From the NCBI GenBank assembly GCA_027923505.1, contig BROI01000003.1:186001-250000 (forward strand): a stretch of DNA of 64,000 nt, written 5' to 3'. Each line of letters starts with the position of its first letter. Positions within the stretch are counted from its first letter, which is position 1. The notes beneath the pieces were generated by a model, which did not search any database, had not been told where the DNA came from, and saw nothing but the letters and a program-made list of their open reading frames with translations. This DNA comes from Mayamaea pseudoterrestris (Eukaryota > Bacillariophyta > Bacillariophyceae > Sellaphorales > Sellaphoraceae). The position numbers and the translations under genes were made by a program. Positions 19,964 through 29,259 of this stretch are shown one piece after another.

Positions 19964-20422
19964 TTACAAGCGACGTCCTTTGGATTTCGAATGGCTTTTC
20001 GAATGGCTTCCCTTCAAGTTGCGGTGATGCTTGCTTCCCTTGCTGTGCTTGCTTCCTTTGCTGTGCTTGCTTCCCTTGCTGTGGTGCTTGCTCGAATGAT
20101 GCTTGCTCGAGTGATGCTTGCTTCCCTTGCTCGAATGATGCTTGCTTCCCTTGCTCGAGTGATGCTTGCTCGAATGATGCTTGCTTCCCTTGCTCGAGTG
20201 AACCTTGCTGGAATGGTGGTGCTTGCTCGAGTGGTGCCCCTTGGAGGATGAAAAACTTCCGCCATGCAAGTGACGTTCCATAAACTGGCCAACTTCGTCC
20301 GACACTTGGCTCGCATCGTCGGCAAGAGGCTTGATGCCTGACGCAAGCACCAAACCAGGGCGAAGCTGCGCCTGTACAGCGACAGCGAAAAAGAGCGAGA
20401 CGGCAATAAGAAAAAGCTTCAT
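19964..20422 (-). CDS. secreted His/Ser/Lys-rich repeat protein, silaffin-like
   Basis: 152 residues from ATG 20422. A signal peptide (MKLFLIAVSLFFAVAVQA) leads into an acidic stretch (LADDASQVSDEVGQFMERHL). The rest is nearly all His, Ser, Lys and Gly: units such as KGSKHHSSKHHSS and SKHSKGSKHSKG. RxL tripeptides, the processing site of diatom silica proteins, occur at RHL just before the basic part and at RNL after it, and the protein ends in RRL. KGSK and KHSK fit the K-x-x-K spacing used to define silaffins. Silaffins are phosphorylated, polyamine-modified proteins that drive silica formation in the deposition vesicle (known). Membership is inferred from composition only. A histidine-rich metal-binding wall protein is the alternative. 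Confidence 0.7.
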   Translation of the reverse strand: MKLFLIAVSLFFAVAVQAQLRPGLVLASGIKPLADDASQVSDEVGQFMERHLHGGSFSSSKGHHSSKHHHSSKVHSSKGSKHHSSKHHSSKGSKHHSSKGSKHHSSKHHSSKHHSKGSKHSKGSKHSKGSKHHRNLKGSHSKSHSKSKGRRL

Positions 20423-20829
20423 GGTAGGAAATTGGTACAGCAAGTGGTTCAGTCGGTGCAAAGTGTTTTGGTTTGGAGCCTCGGCCAGAAAGTGAGATGA
20501 GCGATGCGGCCTAAGCAGTCTTGACGCTTTGGCGCAATGGCGGCAGTTTAAAATCGTACAGTTGCTTTGAAGGCGCACCAGGCATTCGAATGCAAAAGCA
20601 CCTCGCTCGTATGACTGCACATTTCGAATCATAGAGCGTTCCGCGAAAAGTTTGCACCTCGATGGCATGCTCCTTCGACTCCTCGTTTGCAGAAACGAGT
20701 AAATGACGTTTCCGTTCAATTCCCATTGTCGTGTAAAATCTGCAAAGACTCAAAGAGCCTCCTTCTGCCTCGTTTGAAACAATCACATCTCAAGCGATGT
20801 GACGCGCGGGCGTATGCTCCCAAGTATTG
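20423..20829. other. intergenic, upstream of the silaffin-like gene
   Basis: 407 bp between the silaffin-like start and the stop of the ankyrin gene, both minus strand. It should hold the silaffin-like promoter. I see no gene. Confidence 0.45.
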
Positions 20830-21906
20830 TCATTCAATTGATGTATGAGTCCCAGAGTAATCCCATTCAATTAACGTATTTGTGGTTGCAGAAGCTTCCA
20901 GCAATTCAATGCAGTCGTTCAAGTTCTTCAGTTCCCGCGCCGTCGCACCATGTTCAAGCTCGCATCGTCTGGCTTCCTTCGCAAAGTCGAGGCTTTTTGA
21001 GTTCGTCAGTCGCATCGTCTTTTTCGAATTCTTGCTCAATTGAAAACGACCCGAGGACAAAATGTCTGGCGATGCTCCCTTGCTCAGCAAGTACTTGACA
21101 ATCGTCGGCATGCCTCGAGCTGATGCAACGGCAAGAGCCGTTTGATAGGCGGATGCAGCCTCGTAGGTTTGCAGGTCGACGATTGCCCCGTATTTTTCCA
21201 CAAGCTCTCGAACACACTTGAGAATAACTGCTTCGTTAACGTTTTTGGATCGACATACTTCGATCAAAAACAAGCCGCCAGTATATGTTCTCTGGTTGAT
21301 TCGCAAATGCGGTCCATACTCGTGCAAAAGGCCCACTAATTTTCGATGCGAAAGCCCCGACTTTTTGGTGCTGGCAGTGACAAGTTCACTCAGATAGTAA
21401 AACGCAATTTCGGTATTGTCCTTGACGAGTCGGTGCGCTTCCTTGACTTGCTCCAGCGGCGATCGTTCCAGGCGGGTGCAGCGGCGTCGCTTATGGTCGC
21501 TTCCGCCTGCTTGATTTCGGCGTGACGTTATGCTACTTGCACCATGACACTCTCTAGCAGCCCCATAGTCTTCCTGTAATATCGCTTCCCAAAGAATCGT
21601 ATTGTTTTGGAATTGATTGTAGCACAAGCGATTGAGTGGCGCGAGTTGATGGCAGACGACACTAGCTCGATTGGTCGGCGCCGCTACAAAGGAGACAATG
21701 CCAAAGAGTATCGTATCTGGAAGGTTCCACAAGCATGACAAGCTGCATTGTTCGAATGAGCTAGTGCATGAGTGTGACGAGTTTTCGGGTATACTCTTGT
21801 CACGGTCGTCGTTCGGCGTGGAATCTTGTTCGCGTAAAGAAGCGGCAACCGTGTGAATGTAATTGGACCATTCGGCAGCTGGATTCTTTCTTTTCAAACT
21901 CATCAT
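20830..21906 (-). CDS. F-box-like/ankyrin-repeat protein
   Basis: 358 residues from ATG 21906. Near residues 60-115 is an F-box-like helix set (LWNLPDTILFGIVSFVAAP, then NRLCYNQFQNNTILWEAIL). In the C-terminal half, one or two ankyrin-type helices are visible (YQTALAVASARGMPTIVKYLLSKGASPDI), preceded by VEKYGAIVDLQTYEAAS. The final ~60 residues are charged. Such proteins can act as substrate adaptors of SCF ubiquitin ligases; that role is inference. The N-terminal half is poor in known motifs. Confidence 0.65.
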   Translation of the reverse strand: MMSLKRKNPAAEWSNYIHTVAASLREQDSTPNDDRDKSIPENSSHSCTSSFEQCSLSCLWNLPDTILFGIVSFVAAPTNRASVVCHQLAPLNRLCYNQFQNNTILWEAILQEDYGAARECHGASSITSRRNQAGGSDHKRRRCTRLERSPLEQVKEAHRLVKDNTEIAFYYLSELVTASTKKSGLSHRKLVGLLHEYGPHLRINQRTYTGGLFLIEVCRSKNVNEAVILKCVRELVEKYGAIVDLQTYEAASAYQTALAVASARGMPTIVKYLLSKGASPDILSSGRFQLSKNSKKTMRLTNSKSLDFAKEARRCELEHGATARELKNLNDCIELLEASATTNTLIEWDYSGTHTSIE

Positions 21907-22233
21907 CTAACGCTTTAGTAACGAAAGTCGTAGTTTGATCAGAATCTTGTTCGTATGCGAGATTTGCCGAAGCGTATGTATGGACGTCAGCTGCAGTCGT
22001 TTGCCATGGTCGATTTCCCCGACAGACGCACGAACGTCGCTTCGGTACTGTTGCGACACTTAAATTCTCTCTCCTGTTTCACACGACTCCGATCGCAATC
22101 GTCGCCCGAAGACAATCGATGAACCTCTCGGGAACTGCAACCTTGGATACGCATCCGCTTTCCTCTCCATCTTGACACCCTCACAAATAACTTGCTTGCA
22201 AATCTATTCACCAAATCTTCACTGATATCAACC
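21907..22233. other. intergenic, shared upstream region
   Basis: 327 bp between divergent starts (21906 minus, 22234 plus). Probably both promoters and 5' UTRs; no gene seen. Confidence 0.45.
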
Positions 22234-22758
22234 ATGACACGCAATCTCTTCATCGTTACCTTGATGCTTCTTGCATCCAACATGATCGCCGGCAACATTC
22301 TCGACTCGGCCAAGGAATACATCACTGGCGAATCACACGCAAAGAACCAAGCCAACCAAAACTACAACGCCGGCAAGAATGCGGCCCGTGAAAACTTGGA
22401 CGCCGCTGCCAACAAGGCCCAGGAAGGCTACGACGCCGCCGCCAACACGGCCCAGCAGGGCGCTAACACTGTCGGCGAAAAGGTGCAGCAAGGATACGAC
22501 GCGGCCAAGCACACTGCTCAGCAAGGATACGACGCCGTCAAGAACAAGGCCCAACAGGGATATGATGCCGCTCGTGGAACCGCCCAACAAACCGCGGACA
22601 TGGCTGGTGATGCCTTTGACAGCGCCAAGCGCACGGCGCAGGATGCCGCTGGACAGACCCGCCAAGGAATAAATGATGCCCAGAACAAGGGACATGAAGC
22701 CTTGGACAACGCCGCCGAGGGCGCCAAGCGCAAGACGGACCAGGCCAAGGAGTTGTAA
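22234..22758 (+). CDS. secreted LEA-like amphipathic-repeat protein
   Basis: 174 residues from ATG 22234 (AACC-ATG). A signal peptide (MTRNLFIVTLMLLASNMIAG) precedes an Ala/Gln/Lys/Asp-rich helix. From about residue 55 the 11-residue period is obvious: KAQEGYDAAAN, KVQQGYDAAKH, TAQQGYDAVKN, KAQQGYDAARG. This matches group 3 LEA (LEA_4) repeats, which are disordered in water and fold into amphipathic helices on drying or on membranes. Most LEA proteins are cytosolic or organellar, so secretion is unusual. It lies ~0.5 kb upstream of a larger secreted relative in the same orientation. Apolipoprotein-like lipid binding is an alternative role. Confidence 0.75.
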   Translation: MTRNLFIVTLMLLASNMIAGNILDSAKEYITGESHAKNQANQNYNAGKNAARENLDAAANKAQEGYDAAANTAQQGANTVGEKVQQGYDAAKHTAQQGYDAVKNKAQQGYDAARGTAQQTADMAGDAFDSAKRTAQDAAGQTRQGINDAQNKGHEALDNAAEGAKRKTDQAKEL

Positions 22759-23234
22759 ATACTTAAATCCTGTAATAGCTAAAGGTTCTTGAGTAAACAC
22801 AAATTTTACTGTATCTACTGTGCATTTACTATTATATGTTACAGCATTCTAAACTGTATCGCATCGACGTGCATTTTAAACTGTATCGCGTCGACGTGTA
22901 GTAGTATTGTAGCTAACAGAAATCCTGATGGCTACCTTGACTGCCAAGTGTCGCAAAATCCAGTCGTGCCAATGGAGTCGTGTTAACGTAAATTTATTAA
23001 AGCCTCGAAACTTGAATACTCGAGAGTCTAAAGTTTTGAGTTTTCAATACGCGTTTTCAGACTCGTGATTGGATTCGATTCGCTTTCTACTCGTGGAGCT
23101 TGTCGTGGAGCTTCTTCGTCGAGGATCGAAGAAAGATGATGGCACAACGATCGTCTTCTTCTAGTGCGCGTCTCCCCACAAATTTCAACGATCTTCGACA
23201 TAAATCAAGAATATCAAACAAACTCACGACCAAC
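22759..23234. other. intergenic, short direct repeat
   Basis: 476 bp between two LEA-like genes. It contains two near-identical 22-bp copies, TAAACTGTATCGC then A or G then TCGACGTG, at 22850-22871 and 22877-22898 (27-bp spacing). No gene seen. Confidence 0.5.
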
Positions 23235-25157
23235 ATGTACCGTCGCATTGCACTTCTCTGCTTCCTGCTTGCTGCGGCTCCGGCCAGCGGTGGCATCATC
23301 GACTACCTCAAGAGCGAGCCCGAAGAGACCGTGGTAGAAAAGGTGCAGCACGCATATGACGCGGCGAAAGACGCTGTCAAGGAGAGTGCCGTTCTGGGTG
23401 AGCACATGCATGACCCTTTGCCAGTGGAAGGCTCTGCCACCTACCATGCCAACGCCGCTGCGCAGAAGACCAAGGAAACTGCGGCAGACGCCCTTGATGC
23501 GGCGCAGCATGGCATCAAAGCAACAGCGGAAGGCGCAGCTAATGTCGCGCAGAATGCTGCCCATGCCGCACATCAGACGGGAAGAAACGTTTACAATACC
23601 GTCACTGGAACCACCCAACAAGCCTACGATACGGTGAAAGGCCTCGGCCAGGATGCCGCCGGTGCCGCTGCTGCCACAGGGCGCGGCGCTTACAATACGG
23701 TGACGGGTCTTGGTAAAGATGCAGCCGACACTGCTGCTGCGACAGGACGTGGCGCCTACGAGACTGCCAAGGACCTCGGTCAGGATGCCGCTGGTGCAGC
23801 CGCCGCAACAGGACGAGGCGCGTACGAGACTGCCAAAGATCTTGGTCAGGATGCCGCCGGTGCAGCAGCCGCAACTGGACGTGGCGCGTACGAGACTGCC
23901 AAAAACGTTGGGCAAGATGCGGCTGCAACAGGACAAGACGCTTATGAGACTGCCAAAAGTCTCGGTCAAGATGCGGCAGGCACGGCCAAGGACCTTGGTC
24001 AAGATGCGGCCGACACAGCCGCTGACACAGGACGTGGCGCCTTGCACGGAATCAAGGCGCAAGTAGGCGATATCTACGAAGGTGTCAAGTCGCATTTCCG
24101 ATCAGGCGCTGATGCTGCCGCTGAGACTGGAAGAGAGGCCTACGAAGGAACGAAAGCTACTGTCCAGTCGGGAGTTGATTCGGCTGCCAGGACTGGCAGG
24201 GATGCTTACGACTCTGCTAAGGAGCAGGGCAAGGAGGCACTCAATGCCGCAGAGCGAACTGCTCGCGACGCCAAGAACAAGGTTGAATCAGGGGCCGACG
24301 AGGCGAAACGGCAGGGCAAGGAAGCGCTTAATGCTGCTGAGCGTACTGGACGCGATGCCAAGAATAAGGTTGAGTCAGGTGCAAACGAGGCAAAGCAGCA
24401 GGGCAGAGAGGCACTCGGCGAAGCGAAGCATCAGGGCAGAGAGGCGCTTAACGAAGCTGAGCGCACTGGACGCGACGCCAAGTCGAAGGTCGAGTCTGGG
24501 GCCAATGAAGTAAAGCAACAGGGTAAGGATGCGCTCGGCGAGGCAGAACGCACTGGACGCGATGCCAAGTCAAAGGTCGAGTCAGGTGCCAACGACGTCA
24601 AGCAGCAAGGCAAGGAAGCTCTTGGCGAGGCTGAGCAAACTGGGCGCGATGTCAAGTCAAAGGTCGAGTCGGGTGCGAACGAAGCGAAGAACCAAGGCAA
24701 AGACTCACTCAATGAGGCGGAGCGAACTGGACGCGATACTAAGTCAAAGGTTGAGTCAGAAGCAAATGAAGCGAAGAATCAGGGCAAGAACTTGTACGAG
24801 CAAACCAAGCAGAACGGACAGCAAGCTGCCGACGAAGCCGCGTCTACAGGCCGAAATGTTTACGAGAACTCTAAGCAAAAGGTACAAGAAGGCGTCGACA
24901 GAGCAGGTGAAGCGTACGATTCGACCAAGGAAGATGCCAAAGGATTTGTCGGTGAAATCGCAGACAAAGGCCGCCACATCTACGAAGGCGCGAAGCGAGA
25001 ATTCGCTCATGCTACTGGGTCAGGCTCTCACAGACATGAAAAGACTGTCGGCATGAATGGGGAAGGAAATCTGCGCGACATGGAGGCAGACATTCACCAG
25101 ACAGCTGAGGGACTATCAAACCTGAAGGGAGATGTCGAAGCGGCGAAAGAATCTTAA
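23235..25157 (+). CDS. large secreted LEA-like protein with two repeat types
   Basis: 640 residues from ATG 23235. Signal peptide MYRRIALLCFLLAAAPASGG, then IIDYLKSEPEETVVEKV. Residues ~120-270 repeat a 22-residue (2 x 11) unit containing TGRGAYETAKDLGQDAAG, at least four near-perfect copies. Residues ~320-520 repeat a different unit of 29 residues built on GKEALNAAERTGRDAKNK and VESGANEAKQQ, about eight copies. The last ~120 residues are less regular and charged. Both periods suit long amphipathic helices (22/6 and 29/8 residues per turn). Expected properties are disorder in solution and helix formation on surfaces or on drying. The role outside the cell or in the secretory pathway is unknown. 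Confidence 0.75.
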   Translation: MYRRIALLCFLLAAAPASGGIIDYLKSEPEETVVEKVQHAYDAAKDAVKESAVLGEHMHDPLPVEGSATYHANAAAQKTKETAADALDAAQHGIKATAEGAANVAQNAAHAAHQTGRNVYNTVTGTTQQAYDTVKGLGQDAAGAAAATGRGAYNTVTGLGKDAADTAAATGRGAYETAKDLGQDAAGAAAATGRGAYETAKDLGQDAAGAAAATGRGAYETAKNVGQDAAATGQDAYETAKSLGQDAAGTAKDLGQDAADTAADTGRGALHGIKAQVGDIYEGVKSHFRSGADAAAETGREAYEGTKATVQSGVDSAARTGRDAYDSAKEQGKEALNAAERTARDAKNKVESGADEAKRQGKEALNAAERTGRDAKNKVESGANEAKQQGREALGEAKHQGREALNEAERTGRDAKSKVESGANEVKQQGKDALGEAERTGRDAKSKVESGANDVKQQGKEALGEAEQTGRDVKSKVESGANEAKNQGKDSLNEAERTGRDTKSKVESEANEAKNQGKNLYEQTKQNGQQAADEAASTGRNVYENSKQKVQEGVDRAGEAYDSTKEDAKGFVGEIADKGRHIYEGAKREFAHATGSGSHRHEKTVGMNGEGNLRDMEADIHQTAEGLSNLKGDVEAAKES

Positions 25158-25635
25158 TTGTTGACACGTTTGCCTTTAATGTATTGTAACCAATTTAAAT
25201 CAATGATCATCTTATATTATAAACTTGCTGGAATAGCAGTTTACAAACTAGTGTAAAGATGAAGGTTGAGTGATTCCGATACATGTCATTCTCAGGAGCT
25301 GCAAATTGCATGTCTCGTCAACATTTTGTTACATATAGGTGTAGGTTACAATTGCTTTAAATGCGGACGTATAACAAGCTTATTGTGCTGTTAACTTACC
25401 TTTTCTTCACTTCGGAAATTGCGGATTTACGTACGTTGAAAAATATTCAGGTACGCACCTGACAGCTAGATTCATTCAGTGCCTCTACGACGCGCCATGT
25501 ATTCGATCGAAATCTCGATGTCGAAATTCTTCGTCCGACTTTGGATGGAAAAGCCACGAGCAAAGCTTCTTGCGCACTTCCCACAACTTGCATACCGAGT
25601 TACAAACACTGTTCCCACAACCAAACATATTTAAA
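25158..25635. other. intergenic, no gene seen
   Basis: 478 bp, AT-rich just after the LEA-like stop. It should hold the promoter of the next gene. Only chance frames. Confidence 0.45.
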
Positions 25636-26175
25636 ATGAGTGACCTCCCAACCAGCAACATGCCAACGTCAACGGACGCCTTTTCGGGGCAGACGACGGA
25701 TGCACCAACAACAGGCGAGGCAGCCAGCGGAACTCCCATCATGGAGAAGGTTCATGTCGGTGTTGATGTTGCTTCAGACTTGTTCGTCGAAGCGAAAGCA
25801 AGACTTGAAGAAGCGGCCCGAGAATTTGATAGCGTGCTCAAGAGCAAGAACCCGGACAACAAGTTGGACGCGGGCTGGCAGGTGGCGGAGGATACATTCA
25901 ATGCCGCCCGGAACACATTCCAACAAGCGATTGACAGTTTCAAAAGCCAGTTCGAAAACAAGGGCGACGAGGATAAGTCATTGGTCGACAAGACTACTGC
26001 GGTCGCCGGTTCGGGTGTCGAACTTGTGAAAGCAAAGTTATACGAAGCCAAGACTGAATTTGAGAAGGCGTCGGCCGATCTTCGCGATCGCATCAAGGCA
26101 AAGGAGCAAGAGAATCAGTTGAAAAAGGCCGGAGAGGAATTTAATCGCGAAGCGAAAGGTGTTCCGGAACTCTGA
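25636..26175 (+). CDS. LEA/apolipoprotein-like helical protein
   Basis: 179 residues from ATG 25636 (TTAAA-ATG). There is no signal peptide. The first ~35 residues are Thr/Ser/Pro-rich and disordered; the rest is a charged helix (FVEAKARLEEAAREFDSVLKS, NAARNTFQQAIDSFKSQFE, KAKLYEAKTEFEKASADLRD). The 11-residue period is present but looser than in the neighbours. It shows no close identity to them, so relation is by type and position only. Confidence 0.65.
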   Translation: MSDLPTSNMPTSTDAFSGQTTDAPTTGEAASGTPIMEKVHVGVDVASDLFVEAKARLEEAAREFDSVLKSKNPDNKLDAGWQVAEDTFNAARNTFQQAIDSFKSQFENKGDEDKSLVDKTTAVAGSGVELVKAKLYEAKTEFEKASADLRDRIKAKEQENQLKKAGEEFNREAKGVPEL

Positions 26176-26733
26176 GTTAGTGCTGTGCGGTAGATTCAAT
26201 GTGATCGGTCATGTGCGCCTTGGTGACGATTAGCTTTACAGGAAATGCGATAAATATTTAGTGAGCTTGTGTTTACTTGAAATTTCCTTTGACATTATTT
26301 GCGTACTATTTTGTATCAATCCTCGGAAAACCACTTCATCATTTGAGATGAAAGAATGCGATCGGCATTGGCATTTGAAATACTGGATTGTGTGATGCCA
26401 TGAAGGAAACGTCAAAGCGCCCGCATCGTTGTGCATGGTCGTTGTGAATCTCATCCTGAAACTACAACACATCCAGTCCCGACGGTCCCATTTGCGTCGG
26501 AGGAGAAGGGAAATCGGCGTCATGGTGGAGCAACGGTCCGAGCACGACGTCCAGAATTGACAGTGAAGACTGTGGGTACCGATACGATTCTGGGTCACAC
26601 ATCGATGAAATATATGACGTCACAAGACATCTTGGGTCTTGCATCACAGATGCGATGACTGTCTGATCTTCGATCATGTTGCAAGTCCTAACTTGGTTGT
26701 TACTTACATATTGACAAGACCAAACGCTTGACC
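26176..26733. other. intergenic, no gene seen
   Basis: 558 bp. Short frames on both strands with no recognisable content. Confidence 0.45.
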
Positions 26734-29259
26734 ATGACCGACTTTTTCTCCAGAGAAGCCGAAAAGCAGCTGCAGGCGCTCATGGAGGCCAACAAGGCTG
26801 CCGCGCCACCAGCCTCGACGGCGTTTGACAACGTGAAGCTCTACTCTGAAAATGAGCGGACGGCTGTTGCAGCCGCGGCGTCGGTTGACGGCGACGCGTC
26901 TGACAGCGATTACACCTGGGTGACATGTGATGGAGACAGCGATGGTGACGAAAGCTCGGAGGAGAGTGACGCGGAAAGTTCGTCCGGTGAAGAAAGTTCT
27001 TCGAGCGAGGAGGAAGAATCCAGTGAAGAAGAATCATCGAGCGAAGAGGACGACGATGAAGAGGTCGAAGCAGTCTTTGTCGTAGAGGAAGTTATCATTG
27101 ACCACGACGCTGCAGAGAAAACCATAGAGGCTGCCGAACCAGTCGCTCAGAAGGAAGAGCCAGACTTGGATGGCACCGACCGAAGTTTACAAGTCGAAGA
27201 AGCGACTACCATCGATGAGGCATCGCGTCTTGTCGTCCTTTGCTCTTTACAGACGAGCGACAGGGAGGTCACTTCGCGCCAGCATCGAGTGCATTCATTG
27301 CTGGCTGCGCAGAAAGTCCCGTACCAGGCAATTGACGGAAGTGACCCTGACAACAAAGACAAACGAAACGAACTTTTCAAACTCTCGGGACGACAGGGTC
27401 ACTATCCGCAATTTTTTCGACGAAACGATGATGGCTCGCTGAAGTACATTGGCGACTACGAGAAGATGGAACAGACTAACGAGCTTGGCGTATTAAAGAG
27501 TTCCATTTCTTCACTGGATCAACCCGACGTTACGGAGAGTGAGGCGGAAGACGGACCTAAGCCAGTTGACGCTACAGCGATTGCCAAGGCGAAGGAAGAG
27601 GCGGCCGCCGATGCAAAAGCAAAAGCAGAAACAGCCGCCGCCGCCGAAGCAAAGGCCAAGAAGGAAGCGGCAGAAGCCGCGGCGAAGGAGAAGGCTCTTG
27701 CGAAAGCACGGGCAAAGCAGGAAGCCGACGAAAAAGTTGCTCGCGTCAAGCGACAAGCAGAGGAGTTTGCGAAGCGACAGGAGGATGAACGACTGGCGGC
27801 GGAGAAGCTTGCCGAGCAAAAGCGACTGGCGGAGGAGAAGCTAGAAAAAGAGCGACTAAAAGCTGAAGAGTTGGCAAAGCAAGAAGCCAAAGAATTGGCT
27901 GAGCGAGAGAGGATCGAAGTGGAAAGGCTCAAGAAAGAGGCTGAGGACGATGCGATGAGAGCCAGACTAGAAGCTATAGAAGCTGCCAAGCTCGAAAAAG
28001 AGGAGAAGATTGCCAGGGTTAAGCGTGAAGCTGAACAATTAGCAGAGAAACATGCATCTGACCAACTCGCGCTCGAGCGACTGGAGCAATCACGACGCGA
28101 AGCGGACGAACGCAAGCGTGAGCAAAAGGAGCAAGACGAGCGACTTGCTCAAACTGCTCGCGAAAAGGACGACCAAAGCAAGAGAGAAGCTGATGAGCGG
28201 GACCGTATCCTTAGGGAGGAACAAGCGAGCACCGCTCGTCTAGCTCAAGAAAAAGAAGAACGAGAAAGGAAGAATGCGGAAAACCAAGCTCGAATGGATC
28301 AGCTTGAGAAAGAAAGCGCTGCTCGACTAGCTCGTGAAAAGGAAGAGCAAAATAGAAAGGAGTCGGAGGAGCGAGAGCGAAAGTCCCAAGCAGAGAAGCT
28401 TGAAAAAGAAAGCATTGCTCGACTAGCTCGTGAAAAGGAAGAGCAAAATAGAAAGGAGTCGGAGGAGCGAGAGCGAAAGTCCCAAGCGAAGAAGCTTGAA
28501 AAAGAAAGCGCTGCTCGACTAGCTCGTGAAAAGGAAGAGAAAATTCGAAAAGCAGCCGAGGATGAAGCACGAAGATCCCAGGCGGTTGACGAGCGTCGAG
28601 CCAGAGATGATGCTGCGACCAAAGCCAGCGCGCGTTTAGAGCGAGAAAAGGCTGCTGCCGAGGAGCGGGAGCGAGAATTAAAAGCAGAACGTGAGCGATT
28701 TAGAGCAGAGAATGACGCTAAATTTGCACTTGAACAAGTTGAACGCCTTCGTAAGCAAAAGGAAGAGAGTGCAGCGACCTTCTCCGCCAAAAATAACGTT
28801 GCTGTGGAAAAAGAACCTGCACCGGCGCCGGCAGCAGCAGATCCCGCTCCAGCAAAGAAAAAGAAGGTTAAAAGCGGCGAGGAAAAGAAGGTCAAGAAGA
28901 AGAGTGAAAAGAAGAAAGACGAGATTGCTGAGCCAAAGACAAAGGGTGTTGAGCGCCAATCGTCTGGGAAAATGTTTCTACGACTGCCAAAGGCCAAGGA
29001 AGAATCTCTTGCGGTGGCGCCAATCGAGCCTGCAAAACCCATGACGGAAGAAGAACGCAAGCAAACGACGCTGCGCAAGCTCCAGTTATGCTACGAATGG
29101 TATGGCAAGCTTGGTCAGCCGAGCCGGGAAAAGATGAAGGAGAAGGTGTCGCGCATTCATTCGTCCATTGGTATCACTGCCGACGATGTAGATGCCATGC
29201 CATGGACGAAAACTGGCAGGTTGAATATTATGGAAATGAACAAGATTTTTCTGCAGTAA
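26734..29259 (+). CDS. acidic coiled-coil protein with SH3BGR-type thioredoxin fold
   Basis: 841 residues from ATG 26734 (ACC-ATG). Residues ~50-120 are an acidic Ser/Glu/Asp run (SSEEEESSEEESSSEEDDDE), a likely casein-kinase-2 target. Residues ~168-258 resemble the SH3BGR/glutaredoxin-like fold: RLVVLCSLQTSDREVTSRQ, YQAIDGSDPDNKDKRNELF, YPQFFRR and YIGDYEKMEQTNELG. There is no C-x-x-C, so redox activity is unlikely. Residues ~285-690 are an Ala/Glu/Arg/Lys coiled coil with internal duplication (ESAARLAREKEEQNRKESEE, three near-copies around 28310-28540). A lysine-rich linker (KKKKVKSGEEKKVKKKSEKK) leads to a ~65-residue C-terminal domain (LRKLQLCYEWYGKLGQPSRE; WTKTGRLNIMEMNKIFLQ) that I do not recognise. 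A cytoskeletal or scaffold role is inference. Confidence 0.75.
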   Translation: MTDFFSREAEKQLQALMEANKAAAPPASTAFDNVKLYSENERTAVAAAASVDGDASDSDYTWVTCDGDSDGDESSEESDAESSSGEESSSSEEEESSEEESSSEEDDDEEVEAVFVVEEVIIDHDAAEKTIEAAEPVAQKEEPDLDGTDRSLQVEEATTIDEASRLVVLCSLQTSDREVTSRQHRVHSLLAAQKVPYQAIDGSDPDNKDKRNELFKLSGRQGHYPQFFRRNDDGSLKYIGDYEKMEQTNELGVLKSSISSLDQPDVTESEAEDGPKPVDATAIAKAKEEAAADAKAKAETAAAAEAKAKKEAAEAAAKEKALAKARAKQEADEKVARVKRQAEEFAKRQEDERLAAEKLAEQKRLAEEKLEKERLKAEELAKQEAKELAERERIEVERLKKEAEDDAMRARLEAIEAAKLEKEEKIARVKREAEQLAEKHASDQLALERLEQSRREADERKREQKEQDERLAQTAREKDDQSKREADERDRILREEQASTARLAQEKEERERKNAENQARMDQLEKESAARLAREKEEQNRKESEERERKSQAEKLEKESIARLAREKEEQNRKESEERERKSQAKKLEKESAARLAREKEEKIRKAAEDEARRSQAVDERRARDDAATKASARLEREKAAAEERERELKAERERFRAENDAKFALEQVERLRKQKEESAATFSAKNNVAVEKEPAPAPAAADPAPAKKKKVKSGEEKKVKKKSEKKKDEIAEPKTKGVERQSSGKMFLRLPKAKEESLAVAPIEPAKPMTEEERKQTTLRKLQLCYEWYGKLGQPSREKMKEKVSRIHSSIGITADDVDAMPWTKTGRLNIMEMNKIFLQ

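Noticed and set aside
19868-20251. 127-residue Met/Leu/Ala/Arg-rich plus-strand frame
   Set aside because: It is the exact antisense of the silaffin-like repeat and reflects the codon pattern of Lys/Ser/His repeats, not a gene.
22333-22800. Long minus-strand frames opposite the LEA-like genes (also 23214-24095 and, opposite the genes near 34 kb, 33697-34182)
   Set aside because: Repeat genes with few stop-forming codons give long antisense frames; their hydrophobic content is a shadow of Ala/Gln/Lys codons.
27511-28115. Ser/Ala/Phe-rich minus-strand frames opposite the coiled-coil gene
   Set aside because: Antisense of Glu/Lys/Ala codons; no start context or domain.
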